The position numbers were made by a program, and so were the translations under genes. 64,000 bases of DNA from Bombus terrestris (lineage: Eukaryota; Arthropoda; Insecta; Hymenoptera; Apidae), in contig NW_025963604.1 in NCBI RefSeq assembly GCF_910591885.1, positions 1-64,000 of the forward strand. The letters run 5' to 3'. A model generated the notes under the pieces. That model worked only from the letters and a program-made list of their open reading frames with translations. It did no database searches and was not told where the DNA came from. Every line of letters starts with the position of its first letter. The stretch's first letter is position 1. Shown here piece after piece: positions 53,608-63,996 of the stretch.

Positions 53608-55737
53608 ACGTGGGACTACGTGGGACACCGTTGGACATTGTTGGACAACGTGGGACATCGTGGGACAACGTGGGACAACGTGGGACAACGTGGGACAACG
53701 TGGGACAACGTGGGACAACGTGGGACAACGTGGGACAACGTGGGACAACGTGGGACACCGTTGGACACCGTGGGACACCGTTGGACACCGTTGGACATCG
53801 TTGGACACCGTGGGACAACGTGGGACAACGTGGGACACCGTTGGACATCGTTGGACAACGTGGGACATCGTGGGACAACGTGGGACAACGTGGGACAACG
53901 TGGGACAACGTGGGACAACGTGGGACAACGTGGGACAACGTGGGACAACGTGGGACAACGTGGGACAACGTGGGACAACGTGGGACACCGTGGGACACCG
54001 TTGGACACCGTTGGATATCGTTGGACACCGTGGGACAACGTGGGACAACGTGGGACACCGTTGGACACCGTGGGACAACGTGGGACAACGTGGGACAACG
54101 TGGGACAACGTGGGACAACGTGGGACAACGTAGGACAACGTGGGACAACGTGGGACACCGTTGGACATCGTTGGACAACGTGGGACATCGTGGGACAACG
54201 TGGGACACCGTGGGACACCGTTGGACACCGTTGGACATCGTTGGACACCGTGGGACAACGTGGGACAACGTGGGACACCGTTGGACACCGTGGGACAACG
54301 TGGGACAACGTGGGACAACGTGGGACAACGTGGGACAACGTAGGACAACGTGGGACAACGTGGGACACCGTTGGACATCGTTGGACAACGTGGGACATCG
54401 TGGGACAACGTGGGACAACGTGGGACAACGTGGGACACCGTTGGACACCGTGGGACAACGTGGGACAACGTGGGACAACGTGGGACAACGTGGGACAACG
54501 TGGGACACCGTTGGACATCGTTGGACAACGTGGGACATCGTGGGACAACGTGGGACAACGTGGGACAACGTGGGACAACGTGGGACACCGTTGGACACCG
54601 TGGGACACCGTTGGACACCGTTGGACACCGTGGGACACCGTTGGACACCGTTGGACATCGTTGGACACCGTTGGACACCGTTGGACACCGTTGGACACCG
54701 TTGGACACCGTGGGACAACGTGGGACAACGTGGGACACCGTTGGACACCGTGGGACAACGTGGGACAACGTGGGACAACGTGGGACAACGTGGGACAACG
54801 TGGGACAACGTAGGACAACGTGGGACTACGTGGGACACCGTTGGACATCGTTGGACAACGTGGGACATCGTGGGACAACGTGGGACAACGTGGGACAACG
54901 TGGGACAACGTGGGACAACGTGGGACAACGTGGGACAACGTGGGACAACGTGGGACAGCGTGGGACACCGTTGGACACCGTGGGACACCGTTGGACACCG
55001 TTGGACATCGTTGGACACCGTGGGACAACGTGGGACAACGTGGGACACCGTTGGACATCGTTGGACAACGTGGGACATCGTGGGACAACGTGGGACAACG
55101 TGGGACAACGTGGGACAACGTGGGACAACGTGGGACAACGTGGGACACCGTGGGACAACGTGGGACAACGTGGGACAACGTGGGACAACGTGGGACACCG
55201 TGGGACACCGTTGGACACCGTTGGATATCGTTGGACACCGTGGGACAACGTGGGACAACGTGGGACACCGTTGGACACCGTGGGACAACGTGGGACAACG
55301 TGGGACAACGTGGGACAACGTGGGACAACGTGGGACAACGTAGGACAACGTGGGACAACGTGGGACACCGTTGGACATCGTTGGACAACGTGGGACATCG
55401 TGGGACAACGTGGGACACCGTGGGACACCGTTGGACACCGTTGGACATCGTTGGACACCGTGGGACAACGTGGGACAACGTGGGACACCGTTGGACACCG
55501 TGGGACAACGTGGGACAACGTGGGACAACGTGGGACAACGTGGGACAACGTAGGACAACGTGGGACAACGTGGGACACCGTTGGACATCGTTGGACAACG
55601 TGGGACATCGTGGGACAACGTGGGACAACGTGGGACAACGTGGGACACCGTTGGACACCGTGGGACAACGTGGGACAACGTGGGACAACGTGGGACAACG
55701 TGGGACAACGTGGGACAACGTGGGACAACGTGGGGCA

Positions 55738-56957
55738 ACGTAGGACAACGTGGGACAACGTGGGACAACGTGGGACAACGTGGGACACCGTTGGACAACG
55801 TGGGACACCGTTGGACATCGTTGGACACCGTGGGACAACGTGGGACAACGTGGGACAACGTGGGACACCGTTGGACACCGTTGAACATCGTTGGACATCG
55901 TTGGACACCGTTGGACACCGTGGGACACCGTTGGACATCGGTGGACATCGTGGGACACCGTTGGACACCGTTGGACATCGTTGGACACCGTTGGACACCG
56001 TGGGACAACGTGGGACAACGTGGGACAACGTGGGACAACGTGGGACAACGTGGGACACCGTTGGACATCGTTGGACGCCGTGGGACAACGTGGGACAACG
56101 TGGGACACCGTTGGACACCGTTGAACATCGTTGGACATCGTTGGACACCGTTGGACACCGTTGGACACCGTTGGACACCGTGGGACAACGTGGGACAACG
56201 TGGGACAACGTGGGACAACGTGGGACAACGTGGGACAACGTGGGACAACGTGGGGCAACGTAGGACAACGTGGGACAACGTGGGACACCGTTGAACATCG
56301 TTGGACATCGTTGGACACCGTTGGACACCGTTGGACACCGTTGGATATCGTGGGACAACGTGGGACAACGTGGGACAACGTGGGACAACGTGGGACAACG
56401 TGGGACAACGTGGGACAACGTGGGACAACGTGGGACAACGTGGGACATCGTGGGACAACGTGGGACAACGTGGGACAACGTGGGACAACGTGGGACAACG
56501 TGGGACACCGTTGGACAACGTGGGACACCGTTGGACATCGTTGGACACCGTGGGACAACGTGGGACAACGTGGGACAACGTGGGACACCGTTGGACACCG
56601 TTGGACATCGTTGGACATCGTTGGACATCGTGGGACGCCGTTGGACATCGTTGGACACCGTTGGACATCGTTGGACACCGTGGGACAACGTGGGACAACG
56701 TGGGACAACGTGGGACACCGTTGGACATCGTTGGACACCGTTGGACATCGTGGGACACCGTTGGACATCGTTGGACACCGTTGGACAACGTGGGACAACG
56801 TGGGACAACGTGGGACAGCGTGGGACAACGTGAGACAACGTGGGACAACGTGGGACACCGTTGGACACCGTGGGACACCGTTGGACACCGTTGGACATCG
56901 TTGGACACCGTGGGACAACGTGGGACAACGTGGGAAACCATGGAACAACGTGGGACA
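55738..56957. repeat. 1.2-kb module, copy B of 3
   Basis: tcggtggaca 55938, acgtggggca 56248 with TAG unit 56258, acgtgagaca 56828, ccatggaaca 56938. A second acgtggggca/acgtaggaca pair sits just left at 55728/55738. The TAG-to-TGA distance is 570 bp against 670 in copies A and C. Confidence 0.9.
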
Positions 56958-57447
56958 ACGTGGGACAACGTGGGACAACGTGGGACAACGTGGGACACCG
57001 TTGGACATCGTTGGACACCGTGGGACAACGTGGGACAACGTGGGACACCGTTGGACACCGTTGGACATCGTTGGACACCGTTGGACACCGTGGGACAACG
57101 TGGGACAACGTGGGACACCGTTGGACACCGTTGGACATCGTTGGACATCGTTGGACACCGTTGGACACCGTTGGACACCGTTGGACACCGTGGGACAACG
57201 TGGGACAACGTGGGACAACGTGGGACAACGTGGGACAACGTGGGACAACGTGGGACAACGTGGGACAACGTGGGACAACGTGGGACATCGTGGGACAACG
57301 TGGGACAACGTGGGACAACGTGGGACAACGTGGGACAACGTGGGACAACGTGGGACAACGTGGGACAACGTGGGACAACGTGGGACATCGTGGGACAACG
57401 TGGGACAACGTGGGACAACGTGGGACAACGTGGGACAACGTGGGACA

Positions 57448-57457
57448 CAGTTAGACA
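57448..57457 (+). repeat. Private variant unit cagttagaca
   Basis: A B-like unit with two changes, c to a and g to a, that remove the CpG and create a TAG. It is seen once only, so it is either a recent mutation or a base-calling error; useful as a unique anchor in this otherwise repetitive region. Confidence 0.85.
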
Positions 57458-58687
57458 ACGTGGGACACCGTTGGACATCGTTGGACACCGTGGGACAACG
57501 TGGGACAACGTGGGACAACGTGGGACACCGTTGGACACCGTTGGACATCGTTGGACATCGTTGGACATCGTGGGACAACGTGGGACAACGTGGGACAACG
57601 TGGGACACCGTTGGACATCGTTGGACAACGTGGGACATCGTGGGACAACGTGGGACAACGTGGGACAACGTGGGACAACGTGGGACACCGTTGGACACCG
57701 TGGGACACCGTTGGACACCGTTGGACACCGTGGGACACCGTTGGACAACGTGGGACAACGTGGGACAACGTGGGACAACGTGGGACAACGTGGGACAACG
57801 TGGGACAACGTGGGACAACGTGGGACAACGTGGGACAACGTGGGACACCGTGGGACAACGTGGGACAACGTGGGACAACGTGGGACAACGTGGGACACCG
57901 TTGGACACCGTGGGACACCGTTGGACACCGTTGGACACCGTGGGACACCGTTGGACACCGTTGGACATCGTTGGACACCGTTGGACACCGTTGGACACCG
58001 TTGGACACCGTTGGACACCGTTGGACACCGTTGGACACCGTGGGACAACGTGGGACAACGTGGGACACCGTTGGACACCGTGGGACAACGTGGGACAACG
58101 TGGGACAACGTGGGACAACGTGGGACAACGTGGGACAACGTAGGTCAACGTGGGACTACGTGGGACACCGTTGGACATCGTTGGACAACGTGGGACATCG
58201 TGGGACAACGTGGGACAACGTGGGACAACGTGGGACAACGTGGGACAACGTGGGACAACGTGGGACAACGTGGGACAACGTGGGACAACGTGGGACAACG
58301 TGGGACACCGTTGGACACCGTGGGACACCGTTGGACACCGTTGGACATCGTTGGACACCGTGGGACAACGTGGGACAACGTGGGACACCGTTGGACATCG
58401 TTGGACAACGTGGGACATCGTGGGACAACGTGGGACAACGTGGGACAACGTGGGACAACGTGGGACAACGTGGGACAACGTGGGACAACGTGGGACAACG
58501 TGGGACAACGTGGGACAACGTGGGACAACGTGGGACAACGTGGGACACCGTGGGACACCGTTGGACACCGTTGGATATCGTTGGACACCGTGGGACAACG
58601 TGGGACAACGTGGGACACCGTTGGACACCGTGGGACAACGTGGGACAACGTGGGACAACGTGGGACAACGTGGGACAACGTGGGACA

Positions 58688-59426
58688 ACGTAGGACAACG
58701 TGGGACAACGTGGGACACCGTTGGACATCGTTGGACAACGTGGGACATCGTGGGACAACGTGGGACACCGTGGGACACCGTTGGACACCGTTGGACATCG
58801 TTGGACACCGTGGGACAACGTGGGACAACGTGGGACAACGTGGGACAACGTGGGACACCGTGGGACACCGTTGGACACCGTTGGACATCGTTGGACACCG
58901 TGGGACAACGTGGGACAACGTGGGCACCGTTGGACACCGTGGGACAACGTGGGACAACGTTGGACAACGTGGGACAACGTGGGACAACGTGGGACACCGT
59001 TGGACACCGTTGGACATCGTTGGACACCGTTGGACACCGTGGGACAACGTGGGACAACGTGGGACAACGTGGGACAACGTGGGACAACGTAGGACAACGT
59101 GGGACAACGTGGGACACCGTTGGACATCGTTGGACAACGTGGGACATCGTGGGACAACGTGGGACAACGTGGGACAACGTGGGACAACGTGGGACACCGT
59201 TGGACACCGTGGGACACCGTTGGACACCGTTGGACACCGTGGGACACCGTTGGACACCGTTGGACATCGTTGGACACCGTTGGACACCGTTGGACACCGT
59301 TGGACACCGTTGGACACCGTGGGACAACGTGGGACAACGTGGGACACCGTTGGACACCGTGGGACAACGTGGGACAACGTGGGACAACGTGGGACAACGT
59401 GGGACAACGTGGGACAACGTAGGACA
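58688..59426. repeat. 9-bp-unit module, copy 4 of 4
   Basis: TAG units at 58688, 59087 and 59417 and the 9-bp unit at 58918. Spacings 230/169/330 equal copy 1. The units after the 9-bp unit match copy 2 (A rather than D after acgttggaca), so the copies share segments in a patchwork. Confidence 0.9.
58918..58926 (+). repeat. 9-bp unit acgtgggca (4)
   Basis: Same deletion, followed by B, D, A, acgttggaca (58957). After it the register starts units at positions ending in 7, which holds to the window end. Confidence 0.95.
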
Positions 59427-60286
59427 ACGTGGGACTACGTGGGACACCGTTGGACATCGTTGGACAACGTGGGACATCGTGGGACAACGTGGGACAACGT
59501 GGGACAACGTGGGACAACGTGGGACAACGTGGGACAACGTGGGACAACGTGGGACAACGTGGGACAACGTGGGACACCGTTGGACACCGTGGGACACCGT
59601 TGGACACCGTTGGACATCGTTGGACACCGTGGGACAACGTGGGACAACGTGGGACACCGTTGGACATCGTTGGACAACGTGGGACATCGTGGGACAACGT
59701 GGGACAACGTGGGACAACGTGGGACAACGTGGGACAACGTGGGACAACGTGGGACAACGTGGGACAACGTGGGACAACGTGGGACAACGTGGGACAACGT
59801 GGGACAACGTGGGACACCGTGGGACACCGTTGGACACCGTTGGATATCGTTGGACACCGTGGGACAACGTGGGACAACGTGGGACACCGTTGGACACCGT
59901 GGGACAACGTGGGACAACGTGGGACAACGTGGGACAACGTGGGACAACGTGGGACAACGTAGGACAACGTGGGACAACGTGGGACACCGTTGGACATCGT
60001 TGGACACCGTGGGACAACGTGGGACAACGTGGGACAACGTGGGACAACGTGGGACAACGTAGGACAACGTGGGACAACGTGGGACACCGTCGGACATCGT
60101 TGGACAACGTGGGACATCGTGGGACAACGTGGGACAACGTGGGACAACGTGGGACAACGTGGGACACCGTTGGACACCGTGGGACAACGTGGGACAACGT
60201 GGGACAACGTGGGACACCGTTGGACACCGTGGGACAACGTGGGACAACGTGGGACAACGTGGGACACCGTTGGACATCGTTGGACA

Positions 60287-61466
60287 TCGTTGGACATCGT
60301 TGGACACCGTTGGACACCGTTGGACACCGTGGGACACCGTTGGACATCGGTGGACATCGTGGGACACCGTTGGACACCGTTGGACATCGTTGGACACCGT
60401 TGGACACCGTGGGACAACGTGGGACAACGTGGGACAACGTGGGACAACGTGGGACAACGTGGGACACCGTTGGACATCGTTGGACGCCGTGGGACAACGT
60501 GGGACAACGTGGGACACCGTTGGACACCGTTGAACATCGTTGGACATCGTTGGACACCGTTGGACACCGTTGGACACCGTTGGACACCGTGGGACAACGT
60601 GGGACAACGTGGGACAACGTGGGACAACGTGGGACAACGTGGGACAACGTGGGACAACGTGGGGCAACGTAGGACAACGTGGGACAACGTGGGACACCGT
60701 TGGACATCGTTGGACAACGTGGGACATCGTGGGACAACGTGGGACAACGTGGGACAACGTGGGACAACGTGGGACACCGTTGGACACCGTGGGACACCGT
60801 TGGACACCGTTGGACACCGTGGGACACCGTTGGACACCGTTGGACATCGTTGGACTCCGTTGGACACCGTTGGATATCGTGGGACAACGTGGGACAACGT
60901 GGGACAACGTGGGACAACGTGGGACAACGTGGGACAACGTGGGACAACGTGGGACATCGTGGGACAACGTGGGACAACGTGGGACAACGTGGGACAACGT
61001 GGGACAACGTGGGACACCGTTGGACAACGTGGGACACCGTTGGACATCGTTGGACACCGTGGGACAACGTGGGACAACGTGGGACAACGTGGGACACCGT
61101 TGGACACCGTTGGACATCGTTGGACATCGTTGAACATCGTGGGACACCGTTGGACATCGTTGGACACCGTTGGACATCGTTGGACACCGTGGGACAACGT
61201 GGGACAACGTGGGACAACGTGGGACACCGTTGGACATCGTTGGACACCGTTGGACATCGTGGGACACCGTTGGACATCGTTGGACACCGTTGGACAACGT
61301 GGGACAACGTGGGACAACGTGGGACAACGTGGGACAACGTGAGACAACGTGGGACAACGTGGGACACCGTTGGACACCGTGGGACACCGTTGGACACCGT
61401 TGGACATCGTTGGACACCGTGGGACAACGTGGGACAACGTGGGAAACCATGGAACAACGTGGGACA
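60287..61466. repeat. 1.2-kb module, copy C of 3
   Basis: tcggtggaca 60347, acgtggggca 60657 with TAG unit 60667, acgtgagaca 61337, ccatggaaca 61447, all exactly 12,617 bp right of copy A. Confidence 0.9.
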
Positions 61467-63996
61467 ACGTGGGACAACGTGGGACAACGTGGGACAACGT
61501 GGGACACCGTTGGACATCGTTGGACACCGTGGGACAACGTGGGACAACGTGGGACACCGTTGGACACCGTTGGACATCGTTGGACACCGTTGGACACCGT
61601 GGGACAACGTGGGACAACGTGGGACAACGTGGGACAACGTGGGACAACGTAGGACAACGTGGGACAACGTGGGACACCGTTGGACATCGTTGGACAACGT
61701 GGGACATCGTGGGACAACGTGGGACAACGTGGGACAACGTGGGACAACGTGGGACACCGTTGGACACCGTGGGACAACGTGGGACAACGTGGGACAACGT
61801 GGGACAACGTGGGACAACGTGGGACAACGTAGGACAACGTGGGACAACGTGGGACACCGTTGGACATCGTTGGACAACGTGGGACATCGTGGGACAACGT
61901 GGGACAACGTGGGACAACGTGGGACAACGTGGGACAACGTGGGACAACGTGGGACAACGTGGGACAACGTGGGACACCGTTGGACACCGTGGGACACCGT
62001 TGGACACCGTTGGACATCGTTGGACACCGTGGGACAACGTGGGACAACGTGGGACACCGTTGGACATCGTTGGACAACGTGGGACATCGTGGGACAACGT
62101 GGGACAACGTGGGACAACGTGGGACAACGTGGGACAACGTGGGACAACGTGGGACAACGTGGGACAACGTGGGACAACGTGGGACAACGTGGGACAACGT
62201 GGGACAACGTGGGACAACGTGGGACAACGTGGGACAACGTGGGACAACGTGGGACACCGTGGGACACCGTTGGACACCGTTGGACATCGTTGGACACCGT
62301 GGGACAACGTGGGACAACGTGGGACACCGTTGGACACCGTGGGACAACGTGGGACAACGTGGGACAACGTGGGACAACGTGGGACAACGTGGGACAACGT
62401 AGGACAACGTTGGACAACGTGGGACACCGTTGGACATCGTTGGACAACGTGGGACATCGTGGGACAACGTTGGACATCGTTGGACACCGTGGGACAACGT
62501 GGGACAACGTCGGACAACGTGGGACACCGTTGGACATCGTTGGACACCGTTGGACATCGTTGGACACCGTGGGACACCGTTGGACACCGTTGGACACCGT
62601 TGGACATCGGTGGACATCGTGGGACACCGTTGGACACCGTTGGACATCGTTGGACACCGTTGGACACCGTGGGACAACGTGGGACAACGTGGGACAACGT
62701 GGGACAACGTGGGACAACATGGGACAACGTGGGACAACGTGGGATACCGTTGGATACCGTGGGACACCGTTGGACACCGTGGGACAACGTGGGACAACGT
62801 GGGACAACGTGGGACAACGTGGGACACCGTTGGACACCGTGGGACACCGTTGGACACCGTTGGACATCGTTGGACACCGTGGGACAACGTGGGACAACGT
62901 GGGACAACGTGGGAAACCATGGAACAACGTGGGACAACGTGGGACAACGTGGGACAACGTGGGACAACGTGGGACACCGTTGGACATCGTTGGACACCGT
63001 GGGACAACGTGGGACAACGTGGGACACCGTTGGACACCGTTGGACATCGTTGGACATCGTTGGACACCGTTGGACACCGTTGGACACCGTTGGACACCGT
63101 GGGACAACGTGGGACAACGTGGGACACCGTTGGACACCGTTGGACATCGTTGGACACCGTTGGACACCGTCGGACACCGTTGGACACCGTGGGACAACGT
63201 GGGACAACGTGGGACAACGTGGGACAACGTGGGACAACGTGGGACAACGTGGGACAACGTGGGACAACGTGGGACACCGTTGGACACCGTGGGACACCGT
63301 TGGACACCGTGGGACACCGTTGGACAACGTGGGACAACGTGGGACAACGTGGGACAACGTGGGACAACGCGGGACAACGTGGGACAACGTGGGACAACGT
63401 GGGACAACGTGGGACACCGTTGGACACCGTGGGACACCGTTGGACACCGTTGGACATCGTTGGACACCGTGGGACAACGTGGGACAACGTGGGAAACCAT
63501 GGAACAACGTGGGACAACGTGGGACAACGTGGGACAACGTGGGACACCGTTGGACATCGTTGGACACCGTGGGACAACGTGGGACAACGTGGGACAACGT
63601 GGGACACCGTTGGACATCGTTGGACACCGTGGGACAACGTGGGACAACGTGGGACAACGTGGGACAACGTGGGACAACGTGGGACAACGTGGGACACCGT
63701 TGGACATCGTTGGACACCGTTGGACATCGTTGGACACCGTGGGACACCGTTGGACACCGTTGGACACCGTTGGACACCGTGGGACAACGTGGGACAACGT
63801 GGGACAACGTGGGACACCGTTGGACATCGTTGGACACCGTGGGACAACGTGGGACAACGTGGGACAACGTGGGACAACGTGGGACAACGTGGGACAACGT
63901 GGGACAACGTGGGACAACGTGGGACAACGTGGGACAACGTGGGACAACATGGGACAACGTGGGACAACGTGGGACAACGTGGGACAACGTGGGACA

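Larger units (their letters stand above)
52359..54127. repeat. 1.8-kb block, partner at 58,138-59,956
   Basis: acgtaggtca 52359/58138, TAG 52909/58688 and the 9-bp unit 53139/58918 share an offset of 5,779. TAG 53268/59087 and 53598/59417 share 5,819, and 54128/59957 differ by 5,829. The block therefore includes one acgtgggact module, one 9-bp-unit module and a second acgtgggact module in the same order. Confidence 0.88.
58138..59956. repeat. 1.8-kb block, right partner
   Basis: Right copy of 52,359-54,127, 50 bp longer because the 9-bp-unit module is intact here and shortened in the left copy. Confidence 0.88.
281..63506 (+). repeat. Dispersed compound variant acgtgggaaa ccatggaaca
   Basis: I located 47 ccatggaaca units, the first at 291 and the last at 63497. 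Nearly all are preceded by acgtgggaaa. Because the 20-bp pair shares several substitutions at once, the copies must descend from one ancestor. Positions include 291, 1941, 3121, 3701, 4281, 5321, 6441, 8011, 9141, 9701, 10351, 11761, 14251, 15241, 15531, 16081, 16781, 19621, 20741, 21291, 21941, 23491, 24911, 27421, 28411, 28701, 29251, 29991, 32581, 33131, 33871, 35641, 36271, 38471, 39331, 39861, 40621, 42031, 42611, 43751, 44531, 45111, 48830, 56938, 61447, 62917, 63497. The ccatgg is an NcoI site. At 21291 only the right half is kept (A precedes it), and at 39061 only the left half (B follows). Confidence 0.93.

Noticed and set aside
291..63506. ccatgg as translation starts (Kozak-like ATG)
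   Set aside because: The ATG is a by-product of the ccatggaaca variant; what follows is the same repeat, with no coding signal.
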